Assembly: GCF_024347335.1 (NCBI RefSeq)
Contig: NZ_AP025464.1
Span: forward strand, 1,736,001 to 1,800,000
Length of the DNA stretch: 64,000 nucleotides
Direction: 5' to 3'
Source of the DNA: Vibrio celticus
Lineage (GTDB): Bacteria; Pseudomonadota; Gammaproteobacteria; Enterobacterales; Vibrionaceae
Part shown: piece by piece, positions 33,566-43,027 of the stretch
Position numbering within the stretch: position 1 is the stretch's first letter
Layout of the letters: each line of letters begins with the position of its first letter
The notes under the pieces: model-generated
Database searches by the model: none
Seen by the model: the letters and a program-made list of their open reading frames with translations, nothing else
Told to the model about the DNA's origin: nothing
Made by a program: the position numbers and the translations under genes

Positions 33566-35035
33566 CTATGAAAGTAGTTGCTTTAGAGTTAATGGCAGCT
33601 CCGCTACGCCTAAGCGTTGTGCTGCCGTGAGCCCTTGCTTATCTTGGTAGCACAGATTGTGCCAAGCTCTAAATATGTCGAGCAATGGAAGAATGCCCCC
33701 AGGACGAAGCTTACGTCTGGGCTCATTAATAAAGCTATCAAATAACAGCTGAAAGCGCTGTTGATAGAACTTAGTTTGTTGAATTGAGGCCGTGTTAAAC
33801 CACTGTTTTGGTTCTGGATTGTTACCGGTTAGGTAGCAGATACCTTTCTGGTTATCACCCTGATTGGCAATAGCCCAGCGATCTCGCCACCAACTCATGT
33901 GAACGATGTCGATCTTTTCAAAACTTTGATCGTCTTGCCAGCCTGAATCTTCTTCGACATACATGAGGTCAATATTTTGACTCTGTATGCGCGGCAAACA
34001 TACACTTAAAGCGGCAGATCTTAGTAATGGATCTTGTGGCATATAAATGGCGACATGCTTGTCTTCGTTACACATATCCAACACATGTAAGAAGTGAGCG
34101 TAAGAGGTGTAAGGCGGTCGAATGAGTGCCCCTTTCGAAGGGTAGCTAAACGTCGTGAGGTTACCCATAGGGTCTTCAACATTGCCTCTTGCCAGAATCA
34201 CTTGGTATTGCTGTTCAATACGCTCTTTTAGTTTATCAGAAGGCTGAGGAAGTTCGAGGTTTGCCTCTGACGAGTGCTCCTTTGAGACAAAGCGCGCCAC
34301 ATCGTCGTAGGGGTTATGGTCAACATTTCCCGAAGGCTCTTCATTTTGAGAGTAATTGACATGCTGGCAAAGGATGTAACCAGAATGCGCTTCGCCTGTC
34401 GCTATCCAGACCACACCGTTGTTACTTTGTGGTTGTAAGCGCTGATAATGGGAAGCGAATTGATAGTCCTTGGCATGATTAACCCATCGAGCATCGATCA
34501 TCGCTAATTTGCGACGGCATCGACTCGCGATATGGTCAACATGATCATAGAAAGTCTTTGGATTGATCTCTAATTTTCTGCAGATTTCACGTACGGAATA
34601 ACCCATGAACAATAAGCCCATGAGGTTCTCTTGAAACTGAAGTTTTTTATTGGATCCAGACCATTTATCAACGAAGGTTGATTGGCAGTCTTTGCATCGA
34701 TAACGTTGCCTGTCACCGCTGTAACCGAAGGCATGGTAAAGATGTTTGTGGGTATGAACCGATAGGCCAAAGTTATCGCAATCATCATTGCGGCAAGCAG
34801 GAAGGCCATCGCTGTGAAGTTGTCGCAGGCGATGAAGTTCGCTTAACACTTCACGATTGTTAAGTAAGGGGGGGAAAGCTCCACATTCACGACAAACCAT
34901 CGCTGGACGCTTAGGGTTCGCGTGTTGCAAAACATACCGTTTTGCATCGCTCAAGCCAAAGTTGTCACACGCCAATGTTTTACAAAAGTTGAGTTGCAAA
35001 CCATCCGCATCTTTTGGCAGCTTGTCGTTAGACAC
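33566..35035 (-). CDS. Transposase-like protein with two zinc ribbons, possibly domesticated
   Basis: A protein of 489 residues from the chosen GTG. It begins with two similar zinc-ribbon units, each with CDNFGLS: one at about 18-55 (closing VCRECGAF), one at 81-121 (closing YRCKDCQSTF). A helix-turn-helix follows (SVREICRKLEINPKTFYDHV, about 146-165), as in IS1/InsA-type transposases. The long C-terminal part (about 180-480) may be an RNase H-like fold, but I cannot place a DDE triad. No inverted repeats or target duplications flank it. GTG at 35035 has GAGGGGGAG upstream; a TTG at 35113 is the alternative. Function unknown. Confidence 0.6.
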   Translation of the reverse strand: MSNDKLPKDADGLQLNFCKTLACDNFGLSDAKRYVLQHANPKRPAMVCRECGAFPPLLNNREVLSELHRLRQLHSDGLPACRNDDCDNFGLSVHTHKHLYHAFGYSGDRQRYRCKDCQSTFVDKWSGSNKKLQFQENLMGLLFMGYSVREICRKLEINPKTFYDHVDHIASRCRRKLAMIDARWVNHAKDYQFASHYQRLQPQSNNGVVWIATGEAHSGYILCQHVNYSQNEEPSGNVDHNPYDDVARFVSKEHSSEANLELPQPSDKLKERIEQQYQVILARGNVEDPMGNLTTFSYPSKGALIRPPYTSYAHFLHVLDMCNEDKHVAIYMPQDPLLRSAALSVCLPRIQSQNIDLMYVEEDSGWQDDQSFEKIDIVHMSWWRDRWAIANQGDNQKGICYLTGNNPEPKQWFNTASIQQTKFYQQRFQLLFDSFINEPRRKLRPGGILPLLDIFRAWHNLCYQDKQGLTAAQRLGVAELPLTLKQLLS

Positions 35036-35117
35036 GATCTCCCCCTCGGGATTATTTGAGCAGCCAAGCGAGCCTGGCTGCGGGGTAACGCTTTTCAATG
35101 TATCTTTTATCAAATCG

Positions 35118-35828
35118 TTAGATGTTGATTGCTGTCTCTAGAGCAACTTTCATCATGTCGTTGAAAGACTTTTGACGCTCTTCAGAACTTAGTTTTTCAC
35201 CACGGATGATGTGGTCAGATACTGTTAGGATGGTTAGTGCTTTAGCACCAAGGTCTGCAGCAACGCCGTAGATACCAGCCGCTTCCATATCAACACCTAG
35301 GATGCCTAGCTTTTCCATTTTTTCGAAAAGGTCAGCTTCTGGAGTGTAGAAAAGGTCTGCAGAGAATACGTTACCAACTTTAACTGGAACTTCTTGTGCA
35401 CGAGCTTGGTTTACTGCTTCTTCTAGAAGACCGAAATCAGCGATAGCAGCGAAGTCGTGGTTGTTGAAACGAATACGGTTTACTTTTGAGTCAGTAGATG
35501 CACCCATACCGATAACAACGTCCATTAGTTTAACGTCGTCACGTACTGCGCCACAGCTACCTACGCGAATTACGTTTTTCACTCCGAACTCAGCGATTAG
35601 CTCGTGTACGTAGATGCAGCATGATGGGATACCCATACCGTGGCCCATGACAGAAACTTTCTTACCTTTGTAAGTGCCTGTGTAGCCAAACATGTTGCGA
35701 ACGTCACAAACTTGCTTCACGTCATCAAGGAATGTTTCTGCAATGTATTTTGCGCGAAGCGGGTCGCCCGGCATAAGTACTGTTTCTGCGAAATCACCAG
35801 CTTGAGCATTAATATGAGGTGTAGCCAT
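35118..35828 (-). CDS. deoD: Purine nucleoside phosphorylase, DeoD type
   Basis: A 236-residue enzyme splitting purine (deoxy)nucleosides with phosphate to base and (deoxy)ribose 1-phosphate in salvage. The phosphate loop GDPLRAKYIAETFLDD (about 20-35), RVGSCGA (about 87), the substrate residues VDMEAAGIYG (about 178) and the acid Asp in SDHIIRG are present. Vibrio often carry two deoD genes; this one stands outside the deo operon, so it is probably the second copy. The next gene begins within about 80 bases. Confidence 0.95.
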   Translation of the reverse strand: MATPHINAQAGDFAETVLMPGDPLRAKYIAETFLDDVKQVCDVRNMFGYTGTYKGKKVSVMGHGMGIPSCCIYVHELIAEFGVKNVIRVGSCGAVRDDVKLMDVVIGMGASTDSKVNRIRFNNHDFAAIADFGLLEEAVNQARAQEVPVKVGNVFSADLFYTPEADLFEKMEKLGILGVDMEAAGIYGVAADLGAKALTILTVSDHIIRGEKLSSEERQKSFNDMMKVALETAINI

Positions 35829-35849
35829 GGTCGTTCTCCAAAGTTTAAA

Positions 35850-35960
35850 CGGTAATTATAAGAACAGGATTTAATCAATTACCGATTCTGTTGAATTGAA
35901 TTCGTTTTGTTGAGGCAATATTAGCGAGTTAGAACGTGGCTCCATGAGACTTTAGTCACA
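35850..35960 (-). promoter_or_regulatory. deoD upstream region: inverted repeat and CRP-like site
   Basis: CGGTAATT (35850-35857) pairs with AATTACCG (35877-35884) just upstream of deoD. A CRP-like site TGTGA-CTAAAG-TCTCA on the minus strand lies at 35945-35960, about 120 bases before the start. Nucleoside genes are often CRP-controlled, so this fits, but is unproven. Confidence 0.4.
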
Positions 35961-36174
35961 AAACAGGTCCGTCATTATAGTTTTATTAATATTGATAACC
36001 AAATCTGTTGAAAGCGTAAAGGCAATCGATTTTGTATGGGTTAATTGCAAGCGAATGAGAGGAAAAGGCTTACATATAAACTTGTTGCCTATCAGTTTCG
36101 AGACAACAATACGTTGTAGAGACGTTAGATCAGAGATAATCTAAACTTTGATAAAAGACAAACCAAGGATTTGT

Positions 36175-37149
36175 ATGTCGCATTGCGCTAACTCGACGCC
36201 TTTACCGTCAATGAAAACACGACTCCACAGGGCGGCGTCGCTTGTTGTAAGAACTACTTTGCTTGCCAGCGGGATAGCTTCATCGTGGGTGTCTGCTGCA
36301 ACCTTTCAATTGCCACCTACAGAAAGCCGCATTGTGGGCAGAATCCAGCAGCATGAAGTGGCGGCGGGCGAAACCTTGGCCATCATTGCCAAGCAATACG
36401 ATATTGGTTTTCTCTCTTTAATGGCAGCCAACAAAGGGGTGGACCCTTTTCTTCCCGCGGAAGGCTATGTGTTAAGCATTCCAAGCCGCTTGATTTTGCC
36501 TGACACTCCGAGAAAGGGGATCGTCATCAATCTTGCTGAGTTAAGGTTGTATTACTTTGAGCCCGAGAAAAATCAGGTGCATGTTTTCCCTGTCGGCATC
36601 GGTCGAGTGGGGCGCGATACTCCCGAGATGATCACCAAGATAAGCCAAAAAAGGCCGAATCCAACATGGACGCCGCCAAATTCAATTCGCAAAGAGTATC
36701 TTGAAAAGGGCATTGAATTACCGAGAGTGGTTCCCGCAGGGCCAGAAAACCCATTGGGTGAGTACGCTTTGAGACTTGCTTATGGCGCTGGCGATTATTT
36801 GATCCATGGTACTAACAAAGACTTTGGAATAGGTTTACGAGTTAGCTCTGGTTGTATCCGAATGGAACCTAAAGATATTGAGTGGCTATTTGAGCAAGTG
36901 AACCGTGGTGAACAGGTCACTATTATCAATGAGCCGATTAAGGTGTCATTAGAACCAGATAGAAGTGTGTTTGTTGAAGCGCACGAACCATTAACTCGAA
37001 GTGACGGCTCAAAGAAATCATTACAGATCCCTGTGGAACTAAAATGGTGGCTTGAAGACGCAGAACTGCCAAATTCAAAGGCGAAAGCGGTTATCTTTGC
37101 TCAAAACGGCGTGCCTGTAGAGATAGCACCACCTGTGATTGAGTTTTAA
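36175..37149 (+). CDS. L,D-transpeptidase with LysM domain (YbiS/ErfK type)
   Basis: A periplasmic enzyme of 324 residues. A hydrophobic leader (about 12-40) precedes a LysM peptidoglycan-binding domain (about 50-100) and the YkuD catalytic domain (about 105-245), with the His motif LIHGTNKDFGIG and the catalytic Cys in VSSGCIRM. Such enzymes attach Lpp-type lipoprotein to peptidoglycan or make 3-3 cross-links. ATG at 36175 has AAGGAT six bases upstream; a TTG at 36148 is less likely. It converges on an Lpp-like gene at 37327-37593. Confidence 0.92.
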   Translation: MSHCANSTPLPSMKTRLHRAASLVVRTTLLASGIASSWVSAATFQLPPTESRIVGRIQQHEVAAGETLAIIAKQYDIGFLSLMAANKGVDPFLPAEGYVLSIPSRLILPDTPRKGIVINLAELRLYYFEPEKNQVHVFPVGIGRVGRDTPEMITKISQKRPNPTWTPPNSIRKEYLEKGIELPRVVPAGPENPLGEYALRLAYGAGDYLIHGTNKDFGIGLRVSSGCIRMEPKDIEWLFEQVNRGEQVTIINEPIKVSLEPDRSVFVEAHEPLTRSDGSKKSLQIPVELKWWLEDAELPNSKAKAVIFAQNGVPVEIAPPVIEF

Positions 37150-37230
37150 TTCGATGGCCTCTTCTGTAACAGGGGGCGGTTTTATCTTGTCTACTCGCAT
37201 TAGTACCTTCTACTCGAATTAGTATCGCCC

Positions 37231-37268
37231 AAAAAAAAGCACCACATCCGATAAGAAGTGGTGCTGTC
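37231..37268 (-). terminator. Terminator of the Lpp-like gene
   Basis: AGCACCAC/GTGGTGCT with a 12-base loop; on the minus strand eight T follow the stem directly. Confidence 0.88.
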
Positions 37269-37326
37269 TATATACTGCTTTTTGCGACTTATTTAATTTA
37301 CAGCTTAATCGCGATTAGATCTCAAA

Positions 37327-37593
37327 CTACTTAGTGTAAGACTCAGCGATGTTATCGATGCGTTCGTTAGCACGATCCGCTTCTTCTTTCGCTGCCATAG
37401 CGGCTGCTTCTGCTTCTTGAGCCTTCATTTCTGCTGCTGCTTTGTCACTCTTAAGTGCTTCAACTTCGCTTGTAAGTTGAGCCACTTGGTTAGTTAGTTG
37501 ATCCATTTCTGACACTGCAGCTTCTTCTGGCTCTGAAGAACAACCGGCTAGAATGAAAACTGATGCTGCAGCTGCGATTAACGTCTTATTCAT
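37327..37593 (-). CDS. lpp: Lpp-like small outer-membrane lipoprotein
   Basis: An 88-residue lipoprotein with lipobox ILAGC (Cys at 19), then a long Ala-rich heptad coiled coil (about 28-80), ending ESYTK. The terminal Lys is the residue by which Lpp is joined to peptidoglycan in enteric bacteria. ATG at 37593 has AAGGAG upstream; the frame extends 22 codons further but without reason to start there. The neighbouring L,D-transpeptidase is the class that makes the Lpp link, so the two may be partners. Confidence 0.88.
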   Translation of the reverse strand: MNKTLIAAAASVFILAGCSSEPEEAAVSEMDQLTNQVAQLTSEVEALKSDKAAAEMKAQEAEAAAMAAKEEADRANERIDNIAESYTK

Positions 37594-37733
37594 AAGAACT
37601 CCTTGCTTATTTATCATCAAAAGATGCGCTATACATTCTTTATCATATAGTCGCTTCATTAATGATTGTAGCGACTAATTTTTTAACTGCAAAAACAATA
37701 ACTAAAGAAATTGCTAAATTTTTGAGGTGATTA

Positions 37734-38614
37734 GGGCGTGTTGATCTTTGCTGTACATTTCGCGTTCAACAATACATCGGTAGCCACATTAACATGAATG
37801 CCAGCGATAACATGCTGGCATAATTCCTTTCTAGCTTGTCATATCTACTTGAAATAGCTCGATAATGCTTAATTCTCCCAAAGGCATTTTCGACCAAGTG
37901 ACGATACTTGTATAAACACCAATCCATACTGTCTTTGTCTATATCTTGTCCGTAATTGCGTTTAGCAATTACCGTTTCTCCGCCACGTTCCTTAACAAAA
38001 TACGGAAAGGTTCGCTGTCATATCCTTTATCACAAACGATGGTATTAACTTCATCGAGTTGCTCAACTAAGCTTTCGGCATGCACTATATCGTGGCGTTG
38101 TCCCTCTGATAAATCAAAGCAAATCGGCAGGCCACCACTATCTACGGCTAAGTGAATTTTGGTTGAGTTGCCCCCGCGACTTTTTCCTATTTGCTCTGAA
38201 CTTTCAGTAGCTGCACCTGTACTATGCTGATGTGCTCTAACTATAGAGCCATCAAGAAATACCATTCAAAATCAGCCATGTTAGATAAGCTTTTGAAAAG
38301 ATTATCTAAAATCCCTTTCTTTGACCAAAGATTAAATCGTCTGTAAACGGTACTCCACTCTCCGAACTCAGAGGGTAGATCTCGCCAAGGAATACCTGTT
38401 CTCATTCGATAAAGTATTCCTTCAAATGTCATTCGATGTTCAGTTTTATCGTAAATACGACCTGTACTTTTCATAACTTGGAGTAGCAGTTCCCAGCGAA
38501 TATCAGTTAGCATTGTTCTTGGCATGGTATTGGTTATGGTTTTACTTTTGGCGAAGCAAATTATAACTCTTTACCATGCTGTTCAAAAAACACTCACGAA
38601 AGATCAACACGCCC
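37734..38614 (-). mobile_element. IS5-family element, IS427-like group, decayed
   Basis: Terminal inverted repeats GGGCGTGTTGATCTTT (37734-37749) and its complement (38599-38614) enclose a broken transposase gene. A TA pair on each side (37732-37733 and 38615-38616) is a probable 2-bp target duplication. It is unrelated in sequence to the IS903-like copy at 8119. Confidence 0.88.
37766..38525 (-). pseudogene. IS427-group transposase, frameshifted
   Basis: The protein is in three pieces. MPRTMLTDIRWELLL to about 38241 is the N-terminal domain. A second frame from about 38265 gives VFLDGSIVRAHQHS and VCDKGYDSEPFR (first two Asp of the DDE). After about 38000 the frame changes again, and the last part, FVKERGGETVIAKRN to MLMWLPMYC at 37766, carries the Glu in HLVENAFGRIKHYRA. 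The first break is where this group uses programmed frameshifting (a TTTTG lies there); the second is extra, so the copy is most likely inactive. Confidence 0.85.
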
Positions 38615-38837
38615 TAGCTAAGCATCACGTTCTGTCTCACTTATGAGATGAAGGATTGAGAGGCGACTAAAAGGTGTTTTTGGAGGGCTATCCCTTTGCT
38701 AGCAATGCATACAATGTTCTAGCTAAAGATAGATTAAGGGATAAATTTACTGTGATCTCTATCCTTATAAAGTACTTTCGCGGTATCATGTCACGTTAAA
38801 TTAATTTTATTCAATACCATCATGACTGGAGAGTCCT

Positions 38838-40169
38838 TTGCACTTTAAAGATTTAGGCTTAGATAACCGCTTACTGAAGAACTTAAAACATTACGACTTC
38901 AAGAAGGCGACAGAGATCCAATCAAAAGCGATCCCTGTTGCTATTGCTGGTAAGGATCTATTGGCTTCATCAAAAACGGGATCAGGAAAAACATTGGCGT
39001 TTGTGTTGCCAATGATACATAAAGCATTAAAAACAAAAGCGTTTTCTGCTAAAGATCCTCGTGGTGTAATTTTGGCTCCTACTCGTGAGCTAGCGAAGCA
39101 AGTTTACGGCGAATTGCGTAGCATGCTTGGTGGCCTGTCTTATGAAGCGGCGCTTATCTTAGGTGGTGAGAACTTTAACGATCAAGTTAAAGCACTGCGT
39201 AAGTATCCTCGTTTTATCGTAGCGACGCCAGGTCGTCTTGCTGACCACCTAGAGCACCGCTCATTGTTCCTTGATGGTGTTGAAACGTTAATCCTCGATG
39301 AAGCAGACCGTATGCTTGATCTTGGTTTTGCTCCAGAACTGCGTCGCATTGCGAATGCGGCTAAGCACCGTCGTCGTCAGACGCTAATGTTCTCTGCAAC
39401 GCTAGACCATGCTGAAGTGAACGGTATTGCCAATGAAATGCTAGACGCACCTAAGCGTATCTCGGTGGGTGTTTCTAACGAGCAGCACCTTGATATCACT
39501 CAGAAATTCTATCTATGTGATCACCTAGATCATAAAGAAGCGATTTTAGACCGTGTACTAGAAGAAGCTGAATACCGTCAGGTTATGATCTTCACAGCAA
39601 CTCGTGCTGATACTGATCGCCTAACGGATAAGCTGAATGAGAAGAAGCTTAAAGCCGTTGCACTGAGCGGTAACTTAAACCAAACGCAGCGTAATGCGAT
39701 CATGAGTCAGTTTGAGCGTGCGGTTTACAAGATTTTGGTAACAACCGATGTTGCTTCTCGTGGTATCGATATTCCAAACGTAAGTCATGTAATCAACTTT
39801 GATATGCCGAAGCACACCGAAGAGTACGTTCACCGTGTTGGTCGTACTGGCCGTGCCGGTAACAAAGGCGATGCAATCTCTTTGGTTGGTCCAAAAGACT
39901 GGGACAGCTTCAAGCGTGTTGAGCTTTACCTTCAACAAGATCTTACTTTCTCTGTGCTTGAAGGCCTAAAAGGTAAGTTCAAAGGTATTAAACCTCGTAA
40001 ACCTGCGTTTGCTAAAGGCGGCCCTGCGAAGAAGAAAACCAACACTCAAGCGAAGAAAACGCCGAAGAAACCAGTTAAGCGCGATAAGAGCTTCCACCAG
40101 AATGTGGCAGTGGGTGATACAGTGTTTATCCCTAAGAAGAAAGTTGCGCCAAAAACTGACGACGAGTAA
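38838..40169 (+). CDS. DEAD-box ATP-dependent RNA helicase (RhlE-like)
   Basis: A 443-residue helicase that unwinds RNA with ATP. The Q motif region (FKKATEIQSKAIP), Walker A SSKTGSGKT, APTRELA, DEAD, SAT, and the C-terminal HRVGRTGRAG are present. A basic Lys-rich tail (about 375-425) probably binds RNA. It starts with TTG at 38838, with GGAGAG seven bases upstream. The long leader (38620-38837) is compatible with cold-shock type control but shows no diagnostic box. I recall a similar gene at this position in V. cholerae chromosome II. Confidence 0.92.
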   Translation: MHFKDLGLDNRLLKNLKHYDFKKATEIQSKAIPVAIAGKDLLASSKTGSGKTLAFVLPMIHKALKTKAFSAKDPRGVILAPTRELAKQVYGELRSMLGGLSYEAALILGGENFNDQVKALRKYPRFIVATPGRLADHLEHRSLFLDGVETLILDEADRMLDLGFAPELRRIANAAKHRRRQTLMFSATLDHAEVNGIANEMLDAPKRISVGVSNEQHLDITQKFYLCDHLDHKEAILDRVLEEAEYRQVMIFTATRADTDRLTDKLNEKKLKAVALSGNLNQTQRNAIMSQFERAVYKILVTTDVASRGIDIPNVSHVINFDMPKHTEEYVHRVGRTGRAGNKGDAISLVGPKDWDSFKRVELYLQQDLTFSVLEGLKGKFKGIKPRKPAFAKGGPAKKKTNTQAKKTPKKPVKRDKSFHQNVAVGDTVFIPKKKVAPKTDDE

Positions 40170-40233
40170 TCAACTCGCGTGAGCTAATAGATTATGTTCA
40201 TAAAAACAGATCTTTATAAAAGCTAGCGTAAAT

Positions 40234-40262
40234 AAAAACCGCCTATCAAAGGCGGTTTTTTT
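40234..40262. terminator. Terminator between helicase and thermolabile hemolysin genes
   Basis: AAAAACCGCC pairs with GGCGGTTTTT around a short loop; A and T runs on both sides suit two convergent genes. Confidence 0.88.
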
Positions 40263-40320
40263 GTATCTGACTTTTGTGCCTAAGAGGTGCTACCTCAAGT
40301 TACAGTTCAACTTGGCGGCT

Positions 40321-41568
40321 TTAGAAATCAAATGTCGAGAATGAAAAAGCTAGGATATGGTCGGCAATGTATTTATGAGTAGCTGTAGTTGGGTGCGTCA
40401 CGCCCCAGAATACATAACTGTCTGAACCATAGGTCGCACAATCATTGGTTAAGCTGTGGCTTTTCAGGTAGTCGGCTGCGGAGCTTCGATTGATATTAAG
40501 ACAAGCATCACTCGCGTTTCGAAAGCCATGTTGTTCTGGGTTATCGGTAATGCTGGCGAACAAGGCGCTTGCATCGAACAACACCACGTTTTTCCCCATA
40601 CCTTGGTAATACTCGGCTTGAGCTTTGATGAACTGGTTAAATTCTAAGATCTTGCCACGAACTTTTATGATCTCTTGTTCGGTAGAGTATTTGAATTGAG
40701 GGGCTTTGGTCGCATCGGGTAAGGTGAACAGCAAGATATTGTTCGCACCAGATTCCGTTAAGCGGATCAGCGCGCTGCTAAAGTCAGCTTTTACATCGGA
40801 AACTTCTCGGTTGTAGTTCATGAAGTCATTGAGGCCAAACTCGAGAGTAAACAGTGAGTTTTCCGGGCGATAGTTTTTGGCGACTTTCATGTAGGTCAGA
40901 TAAGAGGTGACTTGATCATAAATACCAGTCAATGCCACGTATTGGTTGGTACCTGCAGCGCCACCCACAGCCCAGTTATACAGAGGGACATCTTTCGCTT
41001 TTGCTAAATACTCCGTCCAGACTAAACCATTCGAAAAGTGCCCTAAAAACCACGAATCTGCGTTCGGAAAAACCCATTGTGAGCCATTAAATAGATTACC
41101 AGTGTCGGACAGGCTATCACCAAAGGTGACAATACGGTTGATGCTACTGGCTTGAAAAGCGTTGTCGTTGGTCCAGATTGAGTGGTTGTAAGAGAAGCGA
41201 TTATCTGCGGCAAAGTAGGTGATGTCAGCGGCGTCATGTTGGATGTCGAGCGTCTGTTCGCAACGCTGTTTGATTTCAGATTGAGGCGCATCACTGTAGA
41301 ACATGTTTTTGAAAGAAACAGAAGACCACCAATATCCGTTGATCGTGTAGTAATCACCATTCTCTTTCTTTGCCCACTTCCAGTCGGTGGCTGGGGAGTC
41401 ATGAGAGGCATCGGTTCGATACCAACATCTAACATATGAATAGGTCTCTGATCCTTGTGTACTGAGTACTTGTGCAGATGTAATCGATTCTGGTGTTGGT
41501 ATTGAGTCTTCAGCGGCATAAGCGCCAAAAGGCAGGGCTAACGTGAGTATTAAAGCCGTATTTTTCAT
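40321..41568 (-). CDS. tlh: Thermolabile hemolysin / lecithin-dependent phospholipase (SGNH)
   Basis: A secreted phospholipase of 415 residues from ATG 41568 (MKNTALILTLALPFGAYA signal peptide). An N-terminal beta-rich domain (about 25-140, with cysteines CWYR and QRCEQTL) precedes the GDSL/SGNH lipase domain: block I FGDSLSDTGN with Ser152, block III GLNDF, block V WGVTHPTTATH with the catalytic His. It acts on lecithin to free fatty acids and lysolipids. The same family in Vibrio is a known secreted hemolysin. It is divergent from lipase and foldase genes. Confidence 0.92.
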   Translation of the reverse strand: MKNTALILTLALPFGAYAAEDSIPTPESITSAQVLSTQGSETYSYVRCWYRTDASHDSPATDWKWAKKENGDYYTINGYWWSSVSFKNMFYSDAPQSEIKQRCEQTLDIQHDAADITYFAADNRFSYNHSIWTNDNAFQASSINRIVTFGDSLSDTGNLFNGSQWVFPNADSWFLGHFSNGLVWTEYLAKAKDVPLYNWAVGGAAGTNQYVALTGIYDQVTSYLTYMKVAKNYRPENSLFTLEFGLNDFMNYNREVSDVKADFSSALIRLTESGANNILLFTLPDATKAPQFKYSTEQEIIKVRGKILEFNQFIKAQAEYYQGMGKNVVLFDASALFASITDNPEQHGFRNASDACLNINRSSAADYLKSHSLTNDCATYGSDSYVFWGVTHPTTATHKYIADHILAFSFSTFDF

Positions 41569-42050
41569 CACTGTATTCTCTTTTATATTTAGATGAGCCA
41601 AACAAAAACGTTGTTGCTTGTTTCTTGCTGATAACTGGATAAGTAAATAACTGGTACGACCTATATCTAAAATCAATAATTAACGTCAATACATTCAGGT
41701 TTGTGGTGTGTCGTTAATGGCATAAGTATCAAGTTTTCAACGAGTTTATGGTTGAAAAATACCTGTTTCCAAACGGTTATTTGTCGACAAACTTTGGTTT
41801 ATTACGAATGTTGAATTGATATTTGAGTCAGAGTATTGAAAGAACAATCTCATCAACCTTGGTTAAATGTTAATTTAATCAACCGCTTATGGTTTTGGTT
41901 TTTCTTCTGATTCTGTTTGCCTGATGTTCATCGCACCTATTTAATTCAAGTTCGCCATCACAAATATCAAATCGTTACTTTCTGTTTTATAAAACCATCA
42001 TCTACGGTTCTTTTACTCATCAGAGGTCTAATCTGTTTAAGGAAAGAGCA
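41569..42050. promoter_or_regulatory. tlh-lipA divergent intergenic region
   Basis: This 482-bp AT-rich region should carry both promoters. I see no small gene or clear operator; a run AAACGGTTATTTGTCGACAA near 41773 contains TTGTCGACAA, a perfect 10-bp palindrome that might be a regulator site. Nothing more can be supported. Confidence 0.35.
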
Positions 42051-42992
42051 TTGAAAAAGATATTAATTTGGACGATAGCCTGCCTATCCAGTTTTGGCGT
42101 ATATGCCGGAACGAGCGCATCAGCATTAGAAGCCAGCGGATACACTGAAACGAAATACCCCATTATGTTGGTACATGGTCTGTTTGGTTTCGATACATTA
42201 GCGGGCGTCGACTATTTCTATGGCGTACCTGAATCCCTAACCAAAGATGGCGCGAGCGTATACGTTGCTCAGGTCTCTGCAACCAACAGTTCTGAGGTTC
42301 GTGGTGAACAGTTACTCAGCCAAGTTGAAACGCTGCTAGCCGCAACGGGAGCAAGCAAGGTGAATCTGGTTGGTCATAGTCATGGTGGGCCTACGGCTCG
42401 TTATGTTGCGTCAGTTCGGCCGGATCTTGTTGCTTCAGTGACCAGTATTGGCGGTGTGCATAAAGGTTCTAAGGTTGCTGATCTCGTTAGAGGGAACGTA
42501 TCTGAAGGCTCGGTCACAGAAGGTATTGCGGTGAAATTAGCGGGTGGGTTAACGACACTGATTAACCTTTTATCTGGTGGAACGGATCTCGATCAAGATG
42601 GCCTCGCTTCTCTTGAAGCATTGACCACAGAGGGCTCACTAGCATTCAACCAGTTTTACCCTGAGGGCGTTCCGACGTCTGAGTGTGGCGATGGTGAGTG
42701 GCAAGCAAGTAACGGCGTTTATTACTATTCATGGACAGGGTCTTCCACTTTTACCAACCTTATTGATCCTACCGACGGAGCTATGACAATCCTAGGCTTA
42801 GCTTTCAATGAACCTAATGACGGGTTAGTAGGGGCATGCAGCGCCCATTTGGGCAAAGTGATTGGTGATGATTACAAAATGAACCATCTAGATGAGATCA
42901 ATGGGTTATTGGGAATTCACCACTTGTTCGAGACCGATCCTGTGACTCTATATCGTCAACATGCCAATCGATTGAAGTTGGCTGGTTTGTAG
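42051..42992 (+). CDS. lipA: Secreted triacylglycerol lipase (lactonizing lipase)
   Basis: A 313-residue extracellular lipase. A signal peptide (about 1-20) is followed by an alpha/beta fold: oxyanion motif IMLVHGLFGFD, nucleophile Ser110 in LVGHSHGGPTARY, Asp in EPNDGLVG and His in MNHLDEIN; two cysteines (SECGDGEW, GACSAH) probably form the usual disulfide. This class leaves the cell by type II secretion and needs the foldase encoded 35 bp downstream. It starts with TTG at 42051 after AAGGAA. In V. cholerae the homologue is called hlyC/lipA. Confidence 0.93.
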   Translation: MKKILIWTIACLSSFGVYAGTSASALEASGYTETKYPIMLVHGLFGFDTLAGVDYFYGVPESLTKDGASVYVAQVSATNSSEVRGEQLLSQVETLLAATGASKVNLVGHSHGGPTARYVASVRPDLVASVTSIGGVHKGSKVADLVRGNVSEGSVTEGIAVKLAGGLTTLINLLSGGTDLDQDGLASLEALTTEGSLAFNQFYPEGVPTSECGDGEWQASNGVYYYSWTGSSTFTNLIDPTDGAMTILGLAFNEPNDGLVGACSAHLGKVIGDDYKMNHLDEINGLLGIHHLFETDPVTLYRQHANRLKLAGL

Positions 42993-43027
42993 TCTGCAAA
43001 GCCGTTTAATAAGAAAACAAGGAAAGT

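Noticed and set aside
35062..35083. Terminator between deoD and the zinc-ribbon gene (GCAGCCA/TGGCTGC hairpin)
   Set aside because: No T run follows on the minus strand; it may only affect translation of the downstream gene.
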